5,574 nucleotides of DNA from Alphaproteobacteria bacterium (GTDB lineage Bacteria > Pseudomonadota > Alphaproteobacteria > ATCC43930 > CGMCC-115725), in the NCBI GenBank assembly GCA_019237175.1, contig JAFAHP010000804.1, forward strand, positions 1 through 5,574, given 5' to 3'. Below the pieces are notes generated by a model. The model searched no databases. It was not told the origin of the DNA and worked only from the letters and a program-made list of their open reading frames with translations. Positions 1 through 5,574 of the stretch are shown one piece after another (within the stretch, counting starts at the first letter, position 1; every line of letters starts with the position of its first letter). The position numbers and the translations under genes are program-made.

Positions 1-336
1 GAGAATGTCGGCAATCTGATCTGCCCGGCTTTGTTCGACCTCGGCGAATCCGCGAAGGTCGTCGTCGCGAGCGTGACCGAGGGCGACGACAAACCCGAGA
101 AATACCCTTACATGTTCCAGGCGGCGGACCTCGTCGTGCTCAATAAATGCGATCTACTGCCGTACGTGCCGTTCGACCCCGATCGCTTTGAGCGCAGCCT
201 CCGACAGGTGAACCCGCAGGCTCTGGTGATCCGGGTCTCGGCGTTGCGCGGCGACAATCTCGGAGCGTGGTACGACTGGCTGCGCGCGCGTCGCGCAGCG
301 CGTGCGGCGGGCATCGAGGTTTTGCCGGCGATTTGA
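1..336 (+). CDS. hypB: Hydrogenase nickel incorporation GTPase HypB, C-terminal part
   Basis: HypB is a cytoplasmic GTPase that works with HypA to insert nickel into the large subunit of [NiFe]-hydrogenases. The window begins inside the gene; 111 codons and a TGA stop at 334-336 remain. The first residues, ENVGNLICPALFDLGE, are the conserved HypB block; its Cys (residue 8 here) corresponds to the last cysteine of the family's G-domain metal site. SVTEGDDKPEKYP follows, then the guanine-specificity motif NKCD (residues 48-51 here), and a G5-like SALRGD (about residues 80-85). The P-loop and the N-terminal metal-binding region would lie left of the window. After the usual C-terminal helix there is a short tail ending AGIEVLPAI. 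No frameshift is visible. The next gene begins 26 bases downstream on the same strand, so the two were probably cotranscribed. The family assignment is very secure; whether the missing 5' part is intact cannot be seen. Confidence 0.96.
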   Translation, partial: ENVGNLICPALFDLGESAKVVVASVTEGDDKPEKYPYMFQAADLVVLNKCDLLPYVPFDPDRFERSLRQVNPQALVIRVSALRGDNLGAWYDWLRARRAARAAGIEVLPAI

Positions 337-362
337 CCGGGAGGATGTGGCCGATAGCCAAA

Positions 363-784
363 ATGCTGATGATCCACGCGGATAAATGCACTGGCTGCCA
401 CAACTGTGAGCTTGCTGCTCGATGACACATGAAGATGTGTTCCGCCCGACTGAAACGCGCGTGCAGGTCTACAACTGGGAGCGGGAAGGGTTCTCCGGCC
501 CGATGATGTGCCAGCACTGCCAGGGCGCGGCCTGCGTCAAAGTGTGCGCGCCGCACGCGATGACCAAGGACCCAGATTTGCGTTCGCCATGTCGATGTTG
601 CGCGCGAGCGTGTCGACCTGTTCCTGACGCGGGCTCGCATAGACGTGGTCGCGCGCGGCTGAGGCTCGATTCTTCGTGGGCTTTCACCATCCCTTCAGCC
701 CAATGCTCACGGCCTCGCGGTGGCTACCCCGCTGATCGCGGTTTAAATTTCAGGGAGCCAATCGCTTCGGGTTGCGGGGTGTGA
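363..784 (+). pseudogene. Broken 4Fe-4S ferredoxin (HydN/CooF-like), frameshifted and truncated
   Basis: Proteins of this family are small iron-sulfur electron carriers with four cysteine motifs, found beside hydrogenases, formate dehydrogenases and CO dehydrogenases. From ATG 363 the reading is MLMIHADKCTGCHNCELAAR and then TGA (423-425). Homology continues in the -1 frame from 422 (MTHEDVFRPTETRVQVYNWE), through the second cluster motif CQHCQGAACVKVC (509-547, spacing CxxCxxxxCxxxC) to MTKD at about 571. One extra T after position 416 would restore a single frame reading CELACSMTHED, with the complete motif CxxCxxCxxxC. After 571 the frame stays open to a TGA at 782-784, but the residues are Arg/Pro-rich and unlike the family; the third and fourth cluster motifs are absent. 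An in-frame ATG at 345 abuts a GGGAGG at 339-344, which is too close for a normal ribosome site; 363 fits the family's N-terminus better. The family is clear; a sequencing error could explain the frameshift but not the missing half. Confidence 0.82.
574..690 (-). pseudogene. Unidentified coding-like remnant, antisense to the ferredoxin tail
   Basis: I do not recognise this sequence. On the - strand, from an ATG at 690, one frame reads MVKAHEESSLSRA. At a CG-rich run (about 651-659) the protein-like sequence moves to another frame, reading ARDHVYASPRQEQVDTLA and then RNIDMANANLG down to about 574. In the second part most codons end in G or C while second positions are mixed, the pattern of real genes in this window. 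Removing one base in the CG run would join the two parts. Left of 574 the same frame runs into the antisense of the ferredoxin and stops within a few codons, so the far end is lost exactly where ferredoxin homology ends. It could be the broken start of an unrelated gene brought in by a rearrangement, or a chance antisense pattern. Confidence is low. Confidence 0.3.
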
Positions 785-822
785 TGCGAACGCGCCGATC
801 GAGGAGATAATGTTAGCCGCGC
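691..822. other. Non-coding stretch between the converging gene groups
   Basis: No gene can be supported here. The stretch lies between the ferredoxin remnant on the + strand and the stop of mdtP on the - strand. It contains a weak hairpin (CCGC at 729-732, GCGG at 738-741) followed by TTTAAATTT (742-750), too short to call as a terminator. A GAGGAG (801-806) stands four bases before an ATG at 810, but the frame that follows is only about 30 codons and lies antisense to the mdtP end. Confidence 0.5.
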
Positions 823-2322
823 TCATCTCTCGCCACCGGGCAGTTCGGCCGCTGTGCCGGCGTTTAGCGCGCCAGTCGCGAAGGCCAGCGCGGCGGCGTT
901 GATCAGCGTCTGGGCGTGCGCCCGCACCATATCCGCTCTTGCCGCGGCGAGTGCCGCCTCGGCGGATGCGGCATCGGTGAAGGTGCCGACCCCGTGCGCA
1001 TAGGAGTCGCTGGCCGAGTTGAACGCGGTCTGTGCCGCCACCAGCAACGCTTTTGCCGCTTCGTATTGCTGCAGGCCGGTGTCGACTTGATCGTAGGCGA
1101 GCGCTACTTCCCGCAGCGCCTGATTGCGCGCCTCGCGAACGGCGTCCGCGGCGGCTTCACGCCGAGATTCTGCTTCTCGCACCCGGTTCTGCAGCAGCCC
1201 GCCCTGATAAAGCGGCCAGGCGAGATTCAAAAATAACCCTGCCTGGGGTTCTTTCACACCTGTGTAGGGCAGCCCATCGACGCTGATCTGACCGATATTG
1301 CCCTGGATATTTGTGCTCAGGGACAATGTCGGCCACAGGCCCGAGCGCGCCTGCGCGATCCCCTCGTCGCTCGCGCGCAACTTCGCCACCGCCGCGACAA
1401 GGTCCGGGCGCTGGTGCAGGGCGTCGCTGAGCAACTGCTGCAGCGTGCCGGCGGCTGGCCGCGGCAGCGGCCGGGTCGAAACGTCAACGATACGCAGTTG
1501 CGTCGTTGGCGGCAGATCCATCGCGGTCAGCAACCCATATTGCGCGTCGTGCTGGGCCGTGCGCGCCTGCGCCAAAGTGTAGCGTCGCTGCGCCGTGTCG
1601 CGCCGTGCCAGCTCGACCGTGACAATCGTTGCCAGCCCGCGTCCATACAAAGCTTCCGCCGAGCTTTGCACCTCCGCGGCGTCTTTTAGTGCCTGCTCGG
1701 CGGCGCGAAGCGCCGCTTCGGCGGCGTCGAGCAGAAAGTATGCCTTCGCTACGTCGAAGATCAGTTTCTGGTGCGCCTGCGTAAACGTAACATTGGCCGC
1801 TACGGAAAGCTGGCGCGCCGCGTTGATCGTCGCTTTGCGACCGCCGAAATCGAGCAGCAGATAGCTGATGGTGAGCGTGGGCAGCACCTCCTCGATGTTC
1901 GCGGTAAAAAAGCCTTGTGGAACCAGATTGCTCGGGATAGGCAGGGCAGCACGTTGGTAGCCTCCGATGGCGCTGGCAGTCAGGGCCGGCAGCAGTGCCG
2001 CCTTTGCGATCCCGACATTGATTGCGGCCTGCCGGGCCTCTTCCCACGCGATCCGCGTCGCCTGGTTGCGGCGCTCGGCGATGTCGATCAGTTCGGCCAG
2101 GGAATACTGATGGTCCGGATTGATGTCGGCGGGCGCGGTAGGGGAAACCGGATCGACCTCCTGGAAAGTAGGAACGGCCGCGGGCGGGATCGCCCAAGGC
2201 ACGTCCGGTGTAGCCGGTGCAAGGTCGCGGGTGTCGTTGCATCCCAAAACCCAAAGGCAGGCCAAGAGACCCGCGACGCTGCGGCTAAGTCGCTGCAAGA
2301 CCCAACTCGTCCGCCACGGCAT
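823..2322 (-). CDS. mdtP: Outer-membrane efflux lipoprotein, MdtP/TolC-like
   Basis: This is the outer-membrane channel of a tripartite exporter (OEP family, RND-type outer-membrane factors). It has 499 residues, close to E. coli MdtP (about 490). The N-terminus, MPWRTSWVLQRLSRSVAGLL, followed by a hydrophobic stretch and the lipobox VLGC (Cys 28), predicts a lipid-anchored protein. A Pro/Ala-rich linker (about 32-70) precedes the two OEP repeats (about 72-285 and 293-485). Each repeat carries the family's strand motif: LLLDFGGRKA near 156-164 and WPLYQGGLLQNRVREAE near 369-385. Long Ala/Gln/Glu-rich helices typical of the periplasmic tunnel fill the rest. The ATG at 2322 lies inside mdtO, giving a 38-base overlap, with no clear Shine-Dalgarno, so translation is probably coupled to mdtO. 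A TTG at 2298 is an alternative start that would keep the lipobox. The open frame extends further upstream to 2616, but that part is antisense-like sequence over mdtO. It is the last gene of the operon. The family is certain; the exact ortholog name is inferred from context. Confidence 0.93.
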   Translation of the reverse strand: MPWRTSWVLQRLSRSVAGLLACLWVLGCNDTRDLAPATPDVPWAIPPAAVPTFQEVDPVSPTAPADINPDHQYSLAELIDIAERRNQATRIAWEEARQAAINVGIAKAALLPALTASAIGGYQRAALPIPSNLVPQGFFTANIEEVLPTLTISYLLLDFGGRKATINAARQLSVAANVTFTQAHQKLIFDVAKAYFLLDAAEAALRAAEQALKDAAEVQSSAEALYGRGLATIVTVELARRDTAQRRYTLAQARTAQHDAQYGLLTAMDLPPTTQLRIVDVSTRPLPRPAAGTLQQLLSDALHQRPDLVAAVAKLRASDEGIAQARSGLWPTLSLSTNIQGNIGQISVDGLPYTGVKEPQAGLFLNLAWPLYQGGLLQNRVREAESRREAAADAVREARNQALREVALAYDQVDTGLQQYEAAKALLVAAQTAFNSASDSYAHGVGTFTDAASAEAALAAARADMVRAHAQTLINAAALAFATGALNAGTAAELPGGER

Positions 2323-4366
2323 CGCGCGCCGCCCGTGTTTGGGGCACGACCTGCGCAAGGATCGCGCGGATGTCCTGATCCAAAAAGCGCTGCCAGATCC
2401 CCACGGGCTCAGTTGTCTCCGGTGGCTCGGGAAGGCTTTGGGTGATCTCGTCTGCGCCACTGCCGTCACGGATCCACGCGGCTGCCCGCTCCAACCAAGC
2501 GGCCAACGCCGCTTGATAATCCGCAACCTCGGCGGATTTGGGGAGCCGGCGCTGTACATCGAGAAGCATTGAGATCGGGAGGAATAGCGCCTGCACCTGC
2601 GCCAGGATGCCCGCATCGATCGGACGGGCGCCGTCCGCCGTCCGCACCCGGCGGGTCTCGAACGGCTCGTTGACCATGATTGCCTGCGCCTGTCCTATCG
2701 CCTCGGCAAATCCGGCGCGATGTGCGGTTTCGGCTTCCGCTTCGTGCGTGCGGAACAGCGCCGCGAGATGCTCGACCGCCTTGACCAGGTTGTCTCGCGC
2801 GATGCGGGCAATGCTGACCGGCCAGATGGCCGTGAAAATGACAAGGATGATGATATTTCCTGCGATGATGCCGACCACGCGGTCGCGCGCCGTCTCCATG
2901 TCCAGGGTGGGGCCGAATTCCTGGAGTGTGCTCAGGAAGAAGGCCAGGCCGATTTGCCAGCCGGCATAGGCAATCCGCTCGCTGCCAAAACCAATCCACG
3001 CGGCCAGAAATGTCACCGGCGCTACCACCAGCAACAGATCGCCGAGGTCGGTCATCAGCGGCATCAGCCCGATAATGGTTCCGAGTCCAAGCGCGGCGCC
3101 AACGATGCAACCCGACAACCGCAGCGTCGCCTTGTGCAAAGTCTCGCCGACAGTGCCGAGCGAAACGAAAAAGCAGGTAATTACGATCGTGTGGATGCCC
3201 GGCCAGTCCAGCATATCCTCGGCAAAATAAGCCAGCATCACCGCCAGAGTGACCTTCAGCGCAAACTGGGTGTATTCGGGATTGGTGAAGGCGTCCGGGC
3301 CGAGAAGCCCCCGCGGTTGCTCGACGACCGGGCGAGCAGGCGCCGGCGGCTCCTGAATTGCCTGCAGCGTCCGGGTAATGCTAATGCCCAACGGCTGAGC
3401 GGCGCCGGAAAATGCAAGCTCTGGGGCTTGTAGCGATACCGGAGCGCCGTTCTCGATCGCCTGTGCCGCCTTCCGACAAAACTGCGCAACCGGGAGGAGG
3501 CGATCCCCTTCCACATTCCCGCCGGCACGCTTTAGCGCCAGCAGCAAGAGCAGCAGTCGCTCGATTTCGGTTACCGGGGCCGGCTGCGCCGATTTGTGCA
3601 GCAAGCCCGTCAGACGGCGCAATTTCGACAACCCGACTGTGCCCTCGCGCGCCAGCACCTCAAGCTGACGATCTGCCCCGGATTCGCCGTCACAAAATCG
3701 CGCCGCTGCGCGCAATCGCTCGACGAGCGCTGCGCGAAGCAAAACGGCCGGATCACGGCCGGTCAGCAAATTGGCGATGATGACCAGCGCGACCGGGATC
3801 GCTACAACCAGAGCCAGCCATAACAGAAACCGCAGCAGCGCCTCCACCGGCGGGACAAATACCAGCTCTGGTAGAGTAAAACTCTCGGTATTGGCGGCCG
3901 AGCCGGGCATCAACGCCAAGCCAAGCGCCTCCTCGCCCAGCGTCAGTCCATAGGCGATGATAAAACCGGCCGCAAAAAAGGCTGGCGACAACTCGCCGGC
4001 GGTGCGCGCGAGAAACATCGCGACAAAGGTCATACCCGCGATCAGCGGGATGCGGAGCGCCGGCTGCGACAGGCTGAAGATGAATATAAGGATTGCCGCG
4101 AAAATCGCGAGGATGACGGCGACCCCGGCGATCAGCGCGGTGAGCGCCGTGGACACCGCTTCCGCGCGCGATAAAAACAGCACGATATACGCGGAGAGTG
4201 CGATCTCCGGGACGCGAAAAACCTCACCGATCACGACAACCGCCAGTACCAGCACCACGGCGCGAACAGTATTCTCGAGTCGCCCAGGGAAAGGGCTGAC
4301 CAGAAGCGGCCAAACCTGTGCCAACCCAGACGGGTTGCCCTCATCGATCGCGGGCGCGGTGCTCAT
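2285..4366 (-). CDS. mdtO: FUSC-family inner-membrane efflux protein, MdtO-like
   Basis: This is the inner-membrane component of the exporter, of the fusaric acid resistance/aromatic acid exporter family (FUSC; E. coli MdtO and AaeB). It has 693 residues, close to MdtO (about 683). Two hydrophobic blocks are visible. The first (about 33-200) holds roughly six membrane segments, for example VRAVVLVLAVVVIGEVF and ALLRFLLWLALVVAIPVALV. A soluble region (about 201-360) follows, then a second block of about six segments (366-516), for example TIVITCFFVSLGTVGETLHK and AGWQIGLAFFLSTLQEFGPT. The TVGETLHKATLRLSGC and AGWQIGLAFF segments are characteristic of the family. A cytoplasmic C-terminal domain (about 520-693) ends the protein. 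The start is the ATG at 4366, which overlaps the mdtN stop as ATGA; the open frame extends to 4747, but the upstream part is Arg-rich and lies over mdtN. No strong ribosome site precedes the ATG, consistent with coupling to mdtN. Substrates cannot be read from the sequence; the family suggests aromatic acids or amphipathic drugs. Confidence 0.93.
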   Translation of the reverse strand: MSTAPAIDEGNPSGLAQVWPLLVSPFPGRLENTVRAVVLVLAVVVIGEVFRVPEIALSAYIVLFLSRAEAVSTALTALIAGVAVILAIFAAILIFIFSLSQPALRIPLIAGMTFVAMFLARTAGELSPAFFAAGFIIAYGLTLGEEALGLALMPGSAANTESFTLPELVFVPPVEALLRFLLWLALVVAIPVALVIIANLLTGRDPAVLLRAALVERLRAAARFCDGESGADRQLEVLAREGTVGLSKLRRLTGLLHKSAQPAPVTEIERLLLLLLALKRAGGNVEGDRLLPVAQFCRKAAQAIENGAPVSLQAPELAFSGAAQPLGISITRTLQAIQEPPAPARPVVEQPRGLLGPDAFTNPEYTQFALKVTLAVMLAYFAEDMLDWPGIHTIVITCFFVSLGTVGETLHKATLRLSGCIVGAALGLGTIIGLMPLMTDLGDLLLVVAPVTFLAAWIGFGSERIAYAGWQIGLAFFLSTLQEFGPTLDMETARDRVVGIIAGNIIILVIFTAIWPVSIARIARDNLVKAVEHLAALFRTHEAEAETAHRAGFAEAIGQAQAIMVNEPFETRRVRTADGARPIDAGILAQVQALFLPISMLLDVQRRLPKSAEVADYQAALAAWLERAAAWIRDGSGADEITQSLPEPPETTEPVGIWQRFLDQDIRAILAQVVPQTRAARDAVADELGLAAT

Positions 4367-5352
4367 CGTTCGATGACAATCGCGACGGAGGCCCCGATCC
4401 GCATCAGCGATGCCGGCGGACCCTTGAGCAGAATGCGGACCGGAAACCGCTGGGCGATGCGGACCCAGTTCAGGGTGCGCGGCACGTAAGGCAGACCGAG
4501 GATATTCGCCCCCTCGTCGGTTTTCACCCCGCCACCGATGCTGTCGACCACGCCCCGCACAGGGATCTGCGGCGCCTGCATGACATAAATCAAGGCGCGC
4601 TGACCCGGCTTGATCCCCATCAGGTCGGTTTCGCGGAAATTTCCGATCGCGTACCAATTCTCGGTATCGATGATCGTGAACAAAGGTTTGCCGGTAACGG
4701 CGAACTCCCCGGCCGCGATGTCCAGCGCTGTTATCCGGCCGTCGCATGGCGAGCGCACGACCGACAGGCGCAAATCGCGCTCGGCCATTGCCAGCATCGC
4801 TCTCGCCGCTTCCAGCTCTTGGGCCGCCGGCTTGGTGTTGCTGATCGCCTGCCGCGCGCTCTGCGCCTGAAGCCGCGCCTGCTGCAGCGCAATTTCCGCG
4901 GTTCGCTTCGCCGTCCGCGCCTGGTCCACCTGCTCCGCGGTCACGTAGCCCGACGGCAACAGCGGTTGCATCCGTGCCAAGGTCGAGGAAGCGAGGGTCA
5001 GCTGCGCCTCGGCGGTGATGATGCCGTGGCTTGCGGTATCCGCGGTGCTGGTCTGGGCGGCGACCTGATCCGCCGTCAGCCCGAGCTTGGCCTCCAGGCC
5101 CCGCACCGTTGCCTGCGCCTGATCGACCCGAAGTTGGAAGGGGACGGGGTCTATCCGGAACAAGACGTCATCTCGCCGAACCGCCTGGTTGTCGCGCACG
5201 GCGAGTTCGATGATTCGGCCGCTGACCTCCGGCGCGAGGTGGACGACGTCGGCGTACAGATACGCATCATCGGTGCGCGGCCGGATGTCGATGCGCCAGA
5301 CCGTCAAAGTGGCGAGCAGAATCACCCCGGCAAAAGCCGCGAGGCTGACCAC
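4363..5352 (-). CDS. mdtN: HlyD-family periplasmic adaptor, MdtN-like
   Basis: This is the membrane-fusion (adaptor) protein that would link the FUSC protein to the outer-membrane channel. From GTG 5352 it has 329 residues (E. coli MdtN about 343). One N-terminal membrane anchor (about 2-18) precedes RTDDAYLYADVVHLAPEVSG, the family's signature entry into the lipoyl domain (about 33-70). A Gln/Ala-rich alpha-helical hairpin spans about 72-195. The second lipoyl half has VVRSPCDGRITAL (198-210), and the beta-barrel part carries NWVRIAQRFPVRI (295-307), typical of MdtN/AaeA/EmrA relatives. Position 61 is Asp in RRDDVLFRIDP, where a Gly is usual. The start is uncertain. The frame is open for 12 more codons back to the ytcA TGA (5391-5389), and these encode AILRFIRKSIGV, which looks like a natural basic N-terminus, yet they contain no ATG, GTG or TTG. 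An ATA or ATC start, or a sequence error, is possible. The stop overlaps the mdtO start by 4 bases. Confidence 0.93.
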   Translation of the reverse strand: MVSLAAFAGVILLATLTVWRIDIRPRTDDAYLYADVVHLAPEVSGRIIELAVRDNQAVRRDDVLFRIDPVPFQLRVDQAQATVRGLEAKLGLTADQVAAQTSTADTASHGIITAEAQLTLASSTLARMQPLLPSGYVTAEQVDQARTAKRTAEIALQQARLQAQSARQAISNTKPAAQELEAARAMLAMAERDLRLSVVRSPCDGRITALDIAAGEFAVTGKPLFTIIDTENWYAIGNFRETDLMGIKPGQRALIYVMQAPQIPVRGVVDSIGGGVKTDEGANILGLPYVPRTLNWVRIAQRFPVRILLKGPPASLMRIGASVAIVIER

Positions 5353-5388
5353 GACGCCAATGCTTTTGCGGATGAAGCGGAGTATCGC

Positions 5389-5574
5389 TCAGTGACCGAA
5401 CCAGAGCAGCCAGACGAGCAGGGTCCCGGCGACGGCGATGGAGAGGTAAGTCAGCGGCGGCGCGATTAAATACTGGTTGACGCCGGCCGCTCTCAAGACC
5501 TGCCTCAGTAAAACCGCGATGACGATACCACCCGCCGCACACAGCATCCATGCGGGAAAAAACGAGCCGAGAAT
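5389..5574 (-). CDS. ytcA: YtcA-like small membrane protein, C-terminal part
   Basis: The gene runs off the right edge; 61 codons and the TGA stop are present. It reads ILGSFFPAWMLCAAGG, then a first membrane segment (GGIVIAVLLRQVL), a short loop RAAGVNQYLIAPP, and a second membrane segment (LTYLSIAVAGTLLVWLLWFG) ending in His. This resembles the C-terminal two-thirds of E. coli YtcA, a small protein of about 90 residues encoded just ahead of mdtNOP, whose matching part begins with a G-x-YxPxWxxC-like segment. The YtcA family often carries an N-terminal lipoprotein signal; that part would lie beyond the window. Its role is not established; proteins of this size lead several FUSC-type operons (compare the unrelated AaeX before AaeAB). 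It shares the reading frame of mdtN, separated by one TGA and 12 codons. The assignment rests on family resemblance from memory plus the matching operon position. Confidence 0.82.
   Translation of the reverse strand: MLGSFFPAWMLCAAGGIVIAVLLRQVLRAAGVNQYLIAPPLTYLSIAVAGTLLVWLLWFGH

Larger units (their letters stand above)
823..5574 (-). other. ytcA-mdtN-mdtO-mdtP efflux operon (5' end outside window)
   Basis: Four genes lie head to tail on the - strand with no gap longer than the 36 bases between ytcA and the annotated mdtN start. The mdtN/mdtO junction overlaps by 4 bases and the mdtO/mdtP junction by 38 bases, so one transcript with coupled translation is likely. The order adaptor, FUSC pump, outer-membrane channel with a leading YtcA-like protein is that of E. 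coli ytcA-mdtNOP. Any promoter and regulator gene would lie to the right of 5574. No convincing terminator is visible after mdtP. Confidence 0.85.

Noticed and set aside
575..660. Cys-rich stretch RSPCRCCARAC after the second ferredoxin motif as a third iron-sulfur cluster
   Set aside because: The cysteine spacing does not match CxxCxxCxxxC and the surrounding residues are Arg/Pro-rich; it is probably the shadow of the opposite-strand fragment.
729..750. Hairpin followed by a T/A-rich run as a terminator
   Set aside because: The stem has only four base pairs and the run is interrupted by AAA; too weak to call.
801..905. GAGGAG plus ATG at 810 starting a short + strand gene
   Set aside because: The spacing is plausible, but the frame is only about 30 codons, Arg-rich, and antisense to the end of mdtP.
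1700..1725. Inverted repeat of GGCGC/GCGCC type
   Set aside because: It falls in Ala/Glu/Arg codons of an alpha-helical part of mdtP; repetitive GCG/GCC codon use explains it.
1771..2445. Open frame of 224 codons on the + strand
   Set aside because: It lies antisense to mdtP and the end of mdtO, is Arg/Gly-rich and resembles no family; long antisense frames are expected in GC-rich genes.
2323..2616. Possible N-terminal extension of mdtP by 98 residues
   Set aside because: The extension lies over mdtO, is Arg/Ser-rich, and would place the signal peptide and lipobox far inside the protein.
2466..3110. Open frame of 214 codons on the - strand inside mdtO
   Set aside because: It is an out-of-frame shadow of the FUSC gene, Arg-rich with no membrane segments.
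4367..4747. Possible N-terminal extension of mdtO by 127 residues
   Set aside because: The extension is Arg-rich, unlike the family, and overlaps the beta-barrel region of mdtN; the ATG at 4366 overlapping the mdtN stop fits the family's length.
4318..5469. Open frame of 383 codons on the + strand
   Set aside because: It is antisense to the whole of mdtN, is rich in Arg, Asp and His as mirror frames usually are, and mdtN is clearly the real gene.

Overview
The window reads as high-GC bacterial chromosome, probably from a Pseudomonadota (proteobacterial) genome. The evidence is the GC-rich third codon positions, densely overlapping genes, and a tripartite efflux operon that needs an outer membrane. 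I cannot place it below that level from sequence alone.

Left part (1-784, + strand): the window opens inside hypB, the GTPase for hydrogenase nickel insertion, of which the last 111 codons are present. After a 26-base gap comes the start of a HydN/CooF-type 4Fe-4S ferredoxin gene. This gene is broken twice. A one-base deletion at about 416 removes the fourth cysteine of the first cluster and shifts the frame. Recognisable ferredoxin sequence then stops at about 571, after the second cluster motif, so the C-terminal half is missing. Beyond the break (about 574-690) the - strand holds a short unidentified stretch that looks like coding sequence, itself apparently frameshifted. This looks like the decayed edge of a hydrogenase or formate-metabolism locus.

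Right part (823-5574, - strand, converging on the first part): a tightly packed efflux operon, transcribed right to left as ytcA (partial, runs off the window), mdtN (HlyD-type periplasmic adaptor), mdtO (FUSC-type inner-membrane protein) and mdtP (TolC-like outer-membrane lipoprotein). The order and families match the Escherichia coli ytcA-mdtNOP arrangement. mdtN starts within 12 codons of the ytcA stop, mdtN and mdtO overlap by 4 bases (ATGA), and mdtO and mdtP overlap by 38 bases. Together the products would form an envelope-spanning exporter of small, probably aromatic or amphipathic compounds. The operon promoter lies outside the window.

I do not see a new system here. The points most worth checking are the broken ferredoxin, the unidentified fragment at its breakpoint, and the missing conventional start codon of mdtN.
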